From the NCBI RefSeq assembly GCF_001299475.1, contig NZ_CYUJ01000002.1, forward strand, positions 62,001 to 126,000: DNA of 64,000 bases. Direction: 5' to 3'. Numbering within the stretch: the stretch's first letter is position 1; each line of letters opens with the position of its first letter. Origin of the DNA: Neofamilia massiliensis (lineage in GTDB: Bacteria > Bacillota > Clostridia > Tissierellales > Peptoniphilaceae). The notes under the pieces were generated by a model. It searched no databases and was not told where the DNA came from. It saw nothing but the letters and a program-made list of their open reading frames with translations. Of the stretch, positions 36,891 to 45,542 are shown piece by piece. Both the position numbers and the translations under genes were made by a program.

Positions 36891-37592
36891 ATGATAAATA
36901 TTAACACTAAGATTGAAGATATTGTAAAACTTGATAACGCCATAATGGAATTTTTTAATAGGGAAAGGATTGACTTTTGTTGTAATGGCCACATGACAAT
37001 TGAAGAAGTTGCTGGCGAGAAAAATATCAGGCCCCAGGATCTTCTTGAAAAAATAGAAAAAAATTTTAACCCTTCTTATTCTAAAGAAGCACAAGGCATA
37101 GAATTAGAAAAATTTAAGGACCTTAGTCTAAAAGAAATGGTAGCGTCTCTAATTGTAGACCATCACAATAAGGAGAGAGATTTATTATTTGAAATAGATC
37201 CTCTATTAAATAAAATTCTATCTGTCCACTATAAGCATCATGGTAAAGAATTAATGAAACTTCATTCACTGTTTGCTAATCTAAAAAAAGATTTAGAAGA
37301 ACATTTTATTACGGAAGAGGAAGTGACCTTTCCTCTAATGCTTGAAAATGAAAACCCAAGTCCAGAAATAATAAAAAAAGTTGAAGATTTAGAAGTAGAC
37401 CACGAAAGAGCTGGATCTTTAATAAAGGAAATGATAGATTTAACATCTTGGTTTAAAGTGCCAGAAGATGGATGTAATACTTATAGGTACACCTTTAACT
37501 TGTTAGAGAAATTAGTAAAGGATATCTTTGTCCATATCTTCAAAGAAAACTCTATTATGTTTGCGAAGTATATAGAAAGTGAGGAAAAATAA
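36891..37592 (+). CDS. Iron-sulfur cluster repair protein RIC (ScdA/YtfE-like)
   Basis: This 233-aa protein has an N-terminal DUF542 domain (DFCCNGHMTIEE, the family's Cys pair) and a hemerythrin-like domain with His/Glu ligands (VDHHNKER near residue 87, HYKHHGKEL, HFITEEEVTFPLM, DHERA, HIFKENSIMF). Members have a di-iron centre and repair Fe-S clusters damaged by NO or peroxide. An AGAGGAGG precedes the ATG. The stop codon overlaps the next start. Confidence 0.94.
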   Translation: MININTKIEDIVKLDNAIMEFFNRERIDFCCNGHMTIEEVAGEKNIRPQDLLEKIEKNFNPSYSKEAQGIELEKFKDLSLKEMVASLIVDHHNKERDLLFEIDPLLNKILSVHYKHHGKELMKLHSLFANLKKDLEEHFITEEEVTFPLMLENENPSPEIIKKVEDLEVDHERAGSLIKEMIDLTSWFKVPEDGCNTYRYTFNLLEKLVKDIFVHIFKENSIMFAKYIESEEK

Positions 37593-38803
37593 TGAAAAAG
37601 CAAATTAAAAATAATGTTTATTGGGTAGGAAAAATTGATTGGGAACTTCAGGAATTTCATGGGACAGAATACTCTGTTCATAACGGATCTAGTCAAAATG
37701 CCTATTTGATTATGGAGGAAAAGACGGTATTAATAGATACTGTATGGACTCCTCACAAGGAAGAGTTTGTAAAGAATTTAAAAAGTGAAATCGACCTAGA
37801 TAAAATTGACTATATAGTTATAAATCATGGAGAGCCTGATCATTCAGGTTCCTTGTTAGAAATTATGGAAGAAATTCCAAATACTCCAATTTTCTGTACT
37901 GCCAATGGTAAAAAATCTCTTATTGGCCAATACCACCATCCAGAATGGGACTACAGGGTTGTAAAAACCGGAGACTCTATAGACATAGGAAATGGCAAGC
38001 AATTGGTGTTTGTAGAAATGAAAATGCTCCATTGGCCGGACTCAATGGCAACTTATATGACAGGAGATAACATTTTATTTTCTAACGATGCCTTTGGCCA
38101 ACACTATGCATTAAGTGAATTATTCAACGACAAAGCAGATCCAACTATTCTTTGGAATGAAGCTATGAAGTATTATGCCAATATATTAACTCCTTTCTCA
38201 TCTTTTGCAAAAAAGAAAATTGAAGAAATTGTAGCTATGAACTTGCCAATAGATATTATAGCAACAAGTCACGGTAGTATTTGGAGAGAAAATGCTCTTG
38301 AGATAGTTAATAAATATGCTGAATGGGCAGATGCCTATAAAGAAGATCAAGTAACTATAATTTATGACTCTATGTGGGGAGCAACTAAGAAAATCGCCCA
38401 TAAAATTGCAGATGATATAAGAGAGCTTTCTCCATCAACTAGGACAAAAGTTTTGTCTGTAGCTGAAATGGATAGAAACGATATTATGACAGAAGTGTTT
38501 AAATCCAAGGCCATAGCAGTAGGCTCACCTACAGTTGGAAACTCTACAATCACTACTATGTCAGGTTGGCTACACTTTCTTCAAGAATTAAAATTCAAAG
38601 ATAAAGTAGCAGGAGTTTTTGGATCCTATGGCTGGTCTGGAGAAGGGAACAAGGTATTGAAAACAGAACTTGAAAAAGCAGGCTTTAAAGTTATAGACGA
38701 AGAGCTAAAGGCCTCTTGGATGCCAGATGATGAATTTTTAAAGGAAACTAAAAAATTCACTAAGGCCTTACTTGCTGCATCAACTTGTGCTGATAAACAA
38801 TAA
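37592..38803 (+). CDS. Flavodiiron protein (A-type, NO/O2 reductase)
   Basis: This 403-aa protein has a metallo-beta-lactamase-like domain with the diiron ligands (NHGEPDHSGS, LHWPDSMATY, FSNDAFGQH, SHGSIW) and a C-terminal flavodoxin domain (IIYDSMWGATKKIA, GSPTVGNSTITT, GSYGWSGEG). It reduces O2 to water or NO to N2O using electrons from rubredoxin or a similar donor. No rubredoxin is fused. It overlaps RIC by one base (TAATG), and together with the Fnr-like regulator forms a nitrosative/oxidative stress unit. Confidence 0.95.
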   Translation: MKKQIKNNVYWVGKIDWELQEFHGTEYSVHNGSSQNAYLIMEEKTVLIDTVWTPHKEEFVKNLKSEIDLDKIDYIVINHGEPDHSGSLLEIMEEIPNTPIFCTANGKKSLIGQYHHPEWDYRVVKTGDSIDIGNGKQLVFVEMKMLHWPDSMATYMTGDNILFSNDAFGQHYALSELFNDKADPTILWNEAMKYYANILTPFSSFAKKKIEEIVAMNLPIDIIATSHGSIWRENALEIVNKYAEWADAYKEDQVTIIYDSMWGATKKIAHKIADDIRELSPSTRTKVLSVAEMDRNDIMTEVFKSKAIAVGSPTVGNSTITTMSGWLHFLQELKFKDKVAGVFGSYGWSGEGNKVLKTELEKAGFKVIDEELKASWMPDDEFLKETKKFTKALLAASTCADKQ

Positions 38804-38960
38804 GAAAGGCGTAGAGCCGTTAAAGATAACCTCTATAATTTAAAACTAATCCAAAAACCTGAGTTAGATATACTAACCTAGTTAAAAAAAGAAAGACTAT
38901 ATACTAAATAGTGTCAATGAATATTTCTACCAGCACTACTTTGTATAGAAGCAAAATTTA

Positions 38961-39006
38961 AAAGGCCTTTAGATTTGAATCTTATAATCTAAAGGCCTTT
39001 TTTATG
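38961..39006. terminator. Bidirectional terminator
   Basis: A 15-bp perfect stem (38961-38975 with 38986-39000) is flanked by A and T runs. It separates the flavodiiron gene (+) from the convergent M20 peptidase (-). Confidence 0.92.
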
Positions 39007-39033
39007 AAAATTTTTATTCCAAAAATAAGAATC

Positions 39034-40467
39034 TTACATTCTCTTCATTATCCTATAATAAAATCTCAAGGTGTTTTTCCATTCTTCTAGTCTAATTTTT
39101 TCATCTTCGCCGTGAATTAGGCCTCTTTCTTCCTTGGTCATTTCCATGGCTGAGAAGCGGTAAACCCTGTCTGAAAATTTTGAATAGTACCTGCTGTCTG
39201 ATGCGGCGATCATTAGATAGGGACTTACTATTGCATCTTCCCAGGTTTCGTTTATAGATTTTTCTAAAAGTTTGTAGCCATCAACATCGGTTTTAGAATA
39301 ATTGCTAGCTCCTTCATAAAATGGAACTTCTAGGTCTAAGTTTTCGATTTTTGAAACTTTTTTAATGTGATTTAAAATATCATCTTTTGAATCTTCTTTT
39401 AGGCAGCGAATGTTTATTCCTGCTTCAACTGAAGGTGGCATTACATTTATTTGTTTTGAGCCTTCTAAGGTAGTAAAGGCAAAGCTAGTTCTCATAAGGG
39501 CATTAAGCTCGCCACCTAGTTTTTTTCCTGCAAGATTTAAAATCGGCTTAAATATTTTTAAATTTGCAAGGACTATTCGAATTGGAAAAGACGCATACCT
39601 GCCTACCTTGTCAATAAGTTTTACAAATGGCGGGTTTAGGTGGACGGGCATTGGATTGTTTTCTATGTTCACAAGCCCCTTAGATAATTTTCCTATTAGA
39701 GACTTTGCTGGTGGTTGGGAAGCGTGGCCTCCTTTGCCGCCAACTTTTAGCTTCAAATCCATTACTCCCTTTTCTCCAATACCAATTACTGCAATGCGGT
39801 TATCAGTTCCAGGAAAAATATTTTCAACAACTGCTCCACCTTCGTCTAGGACAAATTTAATCTCATGATTTTTTCCGTGAATTTTTTGAGCCATAAGGTC
39901 AGCGCTAGGACCATGAGGTTCTTCTTCGCCAGAAAAGGCCAGATAAATATCATCTTCAGGAACAAAACCTTCTTCTAAAAGTTTTTCAGCAGTTTCTAAA
40001 ACAGCTACAAAGGTTCCCTTAGTATCTAAAGTTCCACGACCAAATAAATATCCATCCTTAATTTCACCTGAAAAAGGATCAAAGGTCCATTTAGCTTCAT
40101 CAACTGGAACTACATCATAGTGGGCCATAAAAACACTTGGATTTGTTTCTCTTTGTCCCTTCCAGTGGAAAAGAAAACCTCTGCGACCTACTTTTTCAAA
40201 AGTAGTTTTTTCAAAAACTCTAGGATAAAGCTCCTTTATAGTAGCAAGCATTTTATCAAAGACCTCTTCATCTTCGCCAACTCCATCAGTGTGGGAAACT
40301 GTTGGAATTTTAATTATTTCAGAAAAATTGGAGATGGCCTGGTCAAAGTCCAAGTCCACTTCAGTTTTTTCTATAGGCTCTCTTTTTTCAGGGACAAACT
40401 TATATGCTCGATAGACTAAAAAGCCTATAAAGAGCAGAATAGCTATTAATAAAAATTTCCAAAACAT
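39034..40467 (-). CDS. M20 family peptidase, membrane-anchored (PM20D1-like)
   Basis: This 477-aa protein has one N-terminal membrane segment (about residues 4-20) and an M20 metallopeptidase domain with FMAHYDVVPVD (zinc His and Asp), GRGTLDTKG, FSGEEEPHG (catalytic Glu) and GGKGGHASQP in the dimerisation domain. It probably hydrolyses peptides or N-acyl amino acids. It lies nine bases after a two-gene membrane system on the same strand, which may bring in its substrate or export a product. Confidence 0.92.
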   Translation of the reverse strand: MFWKFLLIAILLFIGFLVYRAYKFVPEKREPIEKTEVDLDFDQAISNFSEIIKIPTVSHTDGVGEDEEVFDKMLATIKELYPRVFEKTTFEKVGRRGFLFHWKGQRETNPSVFMAHYDVVPVDEAKWTFDPFSGEIKDGYLFGRGTLDTKGTFVAVLETAEKLLEEGFVPEDDIYLAFSGEEEPHGPSADLMAQKIHGKNHEIKFVLDEGGAVVENIFPGTDNRIAVIGIGEKGVMDLKLKVGGKGGHASQPPAKSLIGKLSKGLVNIENNPMPVHLNPPFVKLIDKVGRYASFPIRIVLANLKIFKPILNLAGKKLGGELNALMRTSFAFTTLEGSKQINVMPPSVEAGINIRCLKEDSKDDILNHIKKVSKIENLDLEVPFYEGASNYSKTDVDGYKLLEKSINETWEDAIVSPYLMIAASDSRYYSKFSDRVYRFSAMEMTKEERGLIHGEDEKIRLEEWKNTLRFYYRIMKRM

Positions 40468-40476
40468 AAAATCACC

Positions 40477-41130
40477 TTAAATTAATCCTTTCTTGTACAA
40501 AATTCGAGAAACGAGTATAGTAAAGCAAGCACCTACTGGAACCATTAAACTTACAGCAGAAGCTAGAGAAGGAATAAAAACAAAAAGTAAAATCATTAGC
40601 AGGCAGGGAGCAATTGCGATTTTGTAGTTTTTAGAAAAGAAAACTACAGCCAGACCACCAAAAAGGGCTGGCAGAATATTGTCAAAGGCAGGCTTTAGAC
40701 TTGGAGATTCTAAAAGCGGCCTAATCCTAGTAAGCAAAAGCATACCTAAAAAAATTATTATTATAGTGACAATAGAAGATAGGGCAATGGCCATAGTAGA
40801 AACAACTTCGCCTTCTTCAGATTGGGCGTCTACCTTCATAGCTTCCATAGCATTAATAGCAGCAGGCACCTTTAAGCTAGTTACATTTCCAGTAACAAAA
40901 CCAAGATAGCTGCCAGCAGTTCCAAGCATTGGCGCAAAAGTAAAAACTTCAATAACAGCAACTGTCCAAAAAATAGGAATAATTCCTAAAAGCCCTTTAA
41001 TAAAAGGTCCAAAACTTGGCCAGGCCTTATAGAAAAAAGAAAATAAAAGAGGATAGGAAATAAACAAAAGCATGGCTATAGAATTAGTAACTTTGCCATA
41101 AAAATGTACCTTGTCCTTGTAGTCTTTCAT
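40477..41130 (-). CDS. Membrane protein, partner of the DUF5058-like gene
   Basis: ATG 41130 follows GGGAGG at good spacing; a GTG at 41139 is less likely. This 217-aa protein has about six hydrophobic segments. It begins just after the upstream gene stops, and the two always look like one unit here. I recognise no catalytic motif. With the M20 peptidase it may form an amino acid or peptide transporter. Confidence 0.8.
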   Translation of the reverse strand: MKDYKDKVHFYGKVTNSIAMLLFISYPLLFSFFYKAWPSFGPFIKGLLGIIPIFWTVAVIEVFTFAPMLGTAGSYLGFVTGNVTSLKVPAAINAMEAMKVDAQSEEGEVVSTMAIALSSIVTIIIIFLGMLLLTRIRPLLESPSLKPAFDNILPALFGGLAVVFFSKNYKIAIAPCLLMILLFVFIPSLASAVSLMVPVGACFTILVSRILYKKGLI

Positions 41131-41131
41131 T

Positions 41132-41857
41132 TTAAACACCTCCCATAAGATGAGTAATTGGAATTGATAAAAGCATAGAAGATATCATACTAATAGGCAG
41201 GGCATAATTTTCAAGCCAAGCCTGGTTTTTAAATTTAATAAAATATCCACAAACTAGCATAATAAGAGAACTAACTAACATAACCACAACAGGAATAAAT
41301 CCAACCATTCCCAAATGAACATCAGAAAAAATCATGCCCAAGAAGGCTGAGATCATACCTAAAAAGAGAGAATCCATAAAAATATCTCCCCACTTTTGGT
41401 CAGTTCCCTTAATTTTAATTAACCCTGACTCAATTTTTTTTAGCCAAAAAGTAATAATAAAGATTCCTGCCATAATTCCTAAAGTCATAACCCAGGCAAT
41501 AGTAGAATAAACCACTGGATCAGTAATAGTTTCATTAAGACTAACTCCCATAGCACTGGCAGCAGTTGTAGCAGCAGGTAGCTCGTAAGTAAGAGCCCCA
41601 ACTACAGAAAGCCTTAGCCAAGGCAGAGGCAGTCCTAAAAACTTAGAAAGAGAAATTAGGCCTATGAGAATTGAAATCGCAGGAGCAATAGTAAAAATTC
41701 CCGTTCCGATGAGAACAGACCTAAGCTTTTTCATATCCATATTAAGCTCTTTTGCCCTTCTATAGGCAATAAGAAAAAAGAGAACAGATTGGCCTAGCAC
41801 AAATAAGATGACAAGGCCTGCTAGAACAAATAAGACTTTATCATTGACATCAAACAT
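41132..41857 (-). CDS. Membrane protein (DUF5058-like)
   Basis: This 241-aa protein has about seven hydrophobic segments with a conserved-looking loop PLPWLRLSVVGALTYELPAA. It resembles the uncharacterised DUF5058 family of Firmicutes. The mRNA continues into the second membrane protein and the M20 peptidase. A transport role is inferred only from topology and neighbours. Confidence 0.78.
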   Translation of the reverse strand: MFDVNDKVLFVLAGLVILFVLGQSVLFFLIAYRRAKELNMDMKKLRSVLIGTGIFTIAPAISILIGLISLSKFLGLPLPWLRLSVVGALTYELPAATTAASAMGVSLNETITDPVVYSTIAWVMTLGIMAGIFIITFWLKKIESGLIKIKGTDQKWGDIFMDSLFLGMISAFLGMIFSDVHLGMVGFIPVVVMLVSSLIMLVCGYFIKFKNQAWLENYALPISMISSMLLSIPITHLMGGV

Positions 41858-42021
41858 AAAAACAACCCCTTTCTTAAGAATATTTTACCATAAAACAAAA
41901 AATGATAGAAATTTTTTCTTAGCTAAAAAACTTAAGTTTGAGAGTTTTTTATATTAAATATTACCTAGCCTAATTCTTGAGCTTTCTTACTAAAATACAT
42001 ATATCTTAGCAAATAATTACT

Positions 42022-42384
42022 CTACATTTGTTCTTCCAGCCAGGTTTTTAAAACAAGGGCATGGTTATATTTTTCATCTTTTGCTCCATAAAGCAGGGTT
42101 ACTCTTTGGTCCTTTATTTTTTCTAGGCAAAGGTCTTTAAAATTTTCTGCTGCAGGGTTGTCTGTCAATTCCTCCCTATAAGCCTTTTTAAAGCTGACGT
42201 ATTTTTTAGGATCATGGGCGAAGAATTTTCTAAGATCTGTTGATGGAGCAATATCCTTGGCCCATAAATCAATTTTAGCATCTTCTTTTTTTATACCTCG
42301 TGGCCACAGCCTATCTACAAGAATACGAAAGCCGTCTGCTTGATTAGCTGGTTCATAAATTCTCTTGCATTGCAGTTCATACAT
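42022..42384 (-). CDS. DUF488 family protein (YeaO-like)
   Basis: This 120-aa protein has the YeaO pattern CKRIYEPANQADGFRILVDRLWPRGIKKEDA and ends LLYGAKDEKYNHALVLKTWL. The function is not known. It lies divergent from the cupin gene, and the 143-bp gap between them holds no motif I can name. An AGGAGG precedes the start. Confidence 0.92.
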   Translation of the reverse strand: MYELQCKRIYEPANQADGFRILVDRLWPRGIKKEDAKIDLWAKDIAPSTDLRKFFAHDPKKYVSFKKAYREELTDNPAAENFKDLCLEKIKDQRVTLLYGAKDEKYNHALVLKTWLEEQM

Positions 42385-42527
42385 ATTTTAATATCCTCCT
42401 TAAGATAAATTATTTTTTTAAAAGCTATTTCGTTGTTAAAACAACATACATCTTTCTTTAATTGTAGGATAATCTAAATAGAAAATCAACAAAGACAAAA
42501 TTTTTTATTATACAAGGAGCTGATAAG

Positions 42528-43181
42528 ATGAAAGAAAAAATAGGCCAAGTTTTTTCTATAGCAAAAGATAATCCACCCCTTAAAGGCTGTACTGTATCAA
42601 AAGAAATTCACAGCGGAGAAAATTCAATTAGCTATTTTTCTCTGGCCAAGGATACAGACATTAGCCCAGAGATTTATCCCTCCTACAAACTAATAATTCC
42701 CCTAAGTGGATCTTTAGAAGTTTATGGAAGTGATGGATTTTTAAAAAACTTGGATCTTGGAGAAAGTATTTTAACAGCTATTAAGAAGCCAGTTGGCTTT
42801 AAAAGTAAGGAAGACAGTGTATATATAGAAGTAAATTTAAGAAAGGAGACGAAAATGAACGAAATAATTAAAGCAGGAGAAGTTTTTAAACTAAAAGATC
42901 TTATTTCCTATGGAGAAGACAGAATTGTAAACATGGACCTGATGTCCAATGACAAGATGAAATTTGTCCTTATGGCCTTTGATAAGGGGACAGGACTTTC
43001 TGAACACGCCGCCCCAGGCTCTGCCCTTATACTTGCCTTAGACGGCGAGGCAATAATTGGCTATGAGGGCAAAGACCATCTAATTCGTGCAGGAGAAAAT
43101 TTTCACTTTGCCAAAGGTGGCCTTCACTCAATAAAGGCTACAGAAAACTTTAAGATGGCACTGATTTTAACATTAGAATAA
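42528..43181 (+). CDS. Double-cupin protein
   Basis: This 217-aa protein has two cupin units: residues 30-105 (PSYKLIIPLSGSLEVYG) and 130-215 (GTGLSEHAAPGSALILALDGEAIIGYEG, then GENFHFAKGGLHSIKA). The second has His/Glu residues suitable for metal binding. It is followed 15 bases later by a ferredoxin. The substrate is unknown; it may be a sensor or small-molecule enzyme. Confidence 0.88.
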   Translation: MKEKIGQVFSIAKDNPPLKGCTVSKEIHSGENSISYFSLAKDTDISPEIYPSYKLIIPLSGSLEVYGSDGFLKNLDLGESILTAIKKPVGFKSKEDSVYIEVNLRKETKMNEIIKAGEVFKLKDLISYGEDRIVNMDLMSNDKMKFVLMAFDKGTGLSEHAAPGSALILALDGEAIIGYEGKDHLIRAGENFHFAKGGLHSIKATENFKMALILTLE

Positions 43182-43196
43182 AAGAAAGAGAGGCTT

Positions 43197-43388
43197 ATGA
43201 TAATGAAATATAGAGTAAATGACGGCTGTATAGGATGCGGACTTTGTGCTGACACCTGTCCCCAAGTATTTTCTATGACAGATGAAGGTACAGCAAAGGC
43301 CATTGAAACAGAAGTAGCTGAAGCAGATAAAGCTGCAGCAGCAGAAGCCAAAGACCTTTGTCCAGTTTCAGTTATAGAAGAAATATAA
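43197..43388 (+). CDS. Small ferredoxin, one [4Fe-4S] cluster
   Basis: This 63-aa protein has CIGCGLCADTCP near the start and a distant CPVS near the end, giving four Cys ligands for one cubane cluster, as in monocluster ferredoxins of Clostridia. A GAGAGG lies five bases upstream of the ATG at 43197. It may serve several redox enzymes. Confidence 0.93.
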   Translation: MIMKYRVNDGCIGCGLCADTCPQVFSMTDEGTAKAIETEVAEADKAAAAEAKDLCPVSVIEEI

Positions 43389-43400
43389 ATATTAGTTTTG

Positions 43401-43434
43401 AACCAGAGTTAGAAATCCTAGCCCTGGTTTTTTT
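43401..43434 (+). terminator. Terminator of a recurrent type (copy 1)
   Basis: AACCAG (43401-43406) pairs with CTGGTT (43424-43429), followed by a T run. The loop contains AGTTAG...CCTAG. Near copies end other genes at 53962 and 57450. Confidence 0.85.
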
Positions 43435-43509
43435 AATGAAAATATAAAGCTCTCTAGCCTCTTTAAACTTTATAGCTTACAATAAAAATAGAAAAATAAA
43501 AAAATTTTT

Positions 43510-43540
43510 GTAGGGTTTTCCCACTTTCATACGATATATA
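43510..43540 (+). promoter_or_regulatory. Putative ECF sigma promoter, copy 1
   Basis: GTAGGGTTTT (43510-43519), a 12-base spacer and CGATATATA (43532-43540) recur with identical spacing at 45200-45230. This copy lies upstream of the sigma factor gene, which suggests autoregulation. Confidence 0.7.
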
Positions 43541-43570
43541 TATGAAGGGATAAAATCTCAGGGAGATAAA

Positions 43571-44125
43571 ATGTTATTTCTATACCTATCAAGCCTTGAA
43601 AGAGAAGAAGAAAAAATAAAGCTAGAGGCAGTTTATGAAGAGTACATAGACTACTTTATTAGCTACTCAATGACATTTGTAAAAGACCTTTCCAAAGCCG
43701 AAGAAGCAGTTCACGAGGCTTTCCTTTATGTGCTTGAAAAAAAGAGGTCCTATCTAAAAATTGAAGAGGAAGAATTTATAAAGATAATGCTTACAATAAT
43801 AAGAGGAAAATCTATAGACCAACTAAGAAGAGAAAGTAGGTTTGTAGATGCAAGTATAGAAGAAGTAGAAAAACATACAGTTTTAAAAAATCCAATAGAA
43901 GACCAGTACGAAGAAAGAGAGACCATAGAACTTTTAAAAAAATATCTAAAGACCCTGGACCAAATATCCTACCAAATCCTAATCTTTAGATACAAGGACA
44001 AGATGACCTATAGAGAAATTGGAGCCCTATTAAATATGCAAACAAAGACAGTAGAAATGAGACTCTACAGGGCCAAGGAAAAAATTAGAAATAAAATGAA
44101 GGAGGAGGGAATAATTTATGAATAA
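43571..44125 (+). CDS. ECF-type sigma-70 factor
   Basis: This 184-aa protein has sigma region 2 (FVKDLSKAEEAVHEAFLYVLE) and region 4 (LDQISYQILIFRYKDKMTYREIGALLNMQTKTVEMRLYRAKEKI). It overlaps the next gene, an anti-sigma-like membrane protein, by eight bases. A GGGAGAT lies upstream. It probably transcribes its own operon and the small membrane protein at 45270 from the matching promoters. Confidence 0.93.
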   Translation: MLFLYLSSLEREEEKIKLEAVYEEYIDYFISYSMTFVKDLSKAEEAVHEAFLYVLEKKRSYLKIEEEEFIKIMLTIIRGKSIDQLRRESRFVDASIEEVEKHTVLKNPIEDQYEERETIELLKKYLKTLDQISYQILIFRYKDKMTYREIGALLNMQTKTVEMRLYRAKEKIRNKMKEEGIIYE

Positions 44126-45203
44126 AATAAAAGAAGAAAACTTCGATAGCTTACTAGAAAAAGCCCTAGAAGAAAACTTTAAAGAAGAACTTGCAAGTGT
44201 AAAAGTAGAAAAATTCCCCTTATCAAAATCCTTTCAAAATAAGATGATAAGCTTAATAAAAAAAGAAGATAAGAGAAAGAGAAATCTCCTAAAAAAAGTT
44301 GCCATCTACCTATTAATATTTGCAGGAGCGACCAGCCTTTTAGTTAATAACAACCAAGGAGCCAAGGCAGCCTTCCAAAGCCTTTGGGACTGGGCCAATG
44401 AATATAGAAAAATAACCTGGCTAGACGACCATATTGCCATAGATGTAAAGAGAAAAGACGAGGATAATATTAGAGTAGAGTTTAAACAAGAGTTTATACC
44501 TGATGGATATAAGGTGGAAAAAACATTTGACTCTGAGTATATGAAATCGTATGACATTTATAATAGAAGTAATAAAAAGGCAACTCTAAATCTAAATTCA
44601 ACTAAAGGAACAGGATCTATTGGAATAGATAATGAGCACAACACTTTCCGATATGAGAAAAAAGGAGAATTGGAGTTTTTAATAATAGAAGATATAGATC
44701 AAGGTGATAAAAATATGGTCGTCAGCGAATACAAAGGCTATAGATATACATTTTCTAGTTTTGAAATGCCTGCAGATGAGTTAGTAGACTTAGCAGAAAA
44801 AATATTTGAAAAAATGGAAAAATCTTTTAATGAGGATAATGTTAGATTAGAATTTAAAGAAGAGTTTATACCTGATAGATATAAGGTTACTGAGTTTGAA
44901 GATTTAAATAAAGTTAAAGCAATTGAGTTAATTAATAGAAAAAATACTTTATTCTATATAACACTTACATCTACAGAATTAACAGGAAGTATTGGATTAG
45001 ACAATGAACATATAAAGTATGAAAGAAAAACAATTAACAACAGAGATTATTTAATAGGCATAGGAGAAAATGATAGATTTGGTAACTTAGCGATTACTGA
45101 ATATAAAGGATACTATTATGAATTCCATAGTTATGTATCTAACATAGATGAAATTTTAGATCTAGCAGAAAAAATATTTGAAAAAATGGAAAAATCTTTG
45201 TAG
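44118..45203 (+). CDS. Anti-sigma-like membrane protein with duplicated DUF4367-type domain
   Basis: This 361-aa protein has a cytoplasmic N-terminus (about residues 1-55), one membrane segment near 57-75, and an extracytoplasmic region with two repeats. Each repeat begins VRxEFKxEFIPDxYKV (near 118 and 243) and ends LAEKIFEKMEKS. The repeats look like tandem DUF4367 domains. It should hold the sigma factor until an envelope signal is sensed outside. The tandem duplication is unusual; most members I know have one copy. Confidence 0.82.
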   Translation: MNKIKEENFDSLLEKALEENFKEELASVKVEKFPLSKSFQNKMISLIKKEDKRKRNLLKKVAIYLLIFAGATSLLVNNNQGAKAAFQSLWDWANEYRKITWLDDHIAIDVKRKDEDNIRVEFKQEFIPDGYKVEKTFDSEYMKSYDIYNRSNKKATLNLNSTKGTGSIGIDNEHNTFRYEKKGELEFLIIEDIDQGDKNMVVSEYKGYRYTFSSFEMPADELVDLAEKIFEKMEKSFNEDNVRLEFKEEFIPDRYKVTEFEDLNKVKAIELINRKNTLFYITLTSTELTGSIGLDNEHIKYERKTINNRDYLIGIGENDRFGNLAITEYKGYYYEFHSYVSNIDEILDLAEKIFEKMEKSL

Positions 45204-45230
45204 GGTTTTTGCTAGTTCAAACGATATATA
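45200..45230 (+). promoter_or_regulatory. Putative ECF sigma promoter, copy 2
   Basis: GTAGGGTTTT (45200-45209) and CGATATATA (45222-45230) with the same 12-base spacer as copy 1. The -35-like block overlaps the stop codon of the anti-sigma gene. It precedes the 62-aa membrane protein and the downstream lipoprotein. Confidence 0.7.
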
Positions 45231-45269
45231 AGTGAGAGGTAAAAATTTAAATTAGGAGGAAATAAGAAG

Positions 45270-45458
45270 ATGAAAAAGCATTTAAAGTATTGGATTTTAC
45301 TATTGATATTGGTGTATCCAGGTTTGGTTTATAAAACCCTACTTTATCCAATTTTAGACACCAACTTATTGATGTTTACAGAAATGGTAATAGTATTTTC
45401 ATTTACTGGCGTTCTTGCCCTATATCTTTTGTATAAAGATTTAGACAAAGAAGATTAA
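45270..45458 (+). CDS. 62-aa membrane protein (copy 1)
   Basis: The protein has two hydrophobic segments (residues 5-24 and 34-53) joined by a short loop, and an acidic end KDLDKED. A TTAGGAGGA precedes the ATG. A second copy of the same length lies at 51938, with four differing residues. The function is unknown. It follows an ECF-like promoter, which suggests a role in envelope stress or immunity. Confidence 0.75.
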   Translation: MKKHLKYWILLLILVYPGLVYKTLLYPILDTNLLMFTEMVIVFSFTGVLALYLLYKDLDKED

Positions 45459-45464
45459 AATTTT

Positions 45465-45487
45465 AAGCAGGTTTTTACCTGCTTTTT
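45465..45487 (+). terminator. Rho-independent terminator
   Basis: AAGCAGGT (45465-45472) pairs with ACCTGCTT (45477-45484) around TTTT and is followed by a T run. The same stem ends the lipoprotein gene at 46619. Confidence 0.85.
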
Positions 45488-45542
45488 ATACATAGGACTT
45501 TAATTATTTAAAAAATTTCACTTTTGAAAGGACGGTATTATT

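Noticed and set aside
39410-40419. Plus-strand frames within the M20 peptidase
   Set aside because: They are shadows of the minus-strand M20 gene, which has full catalytic motifs.
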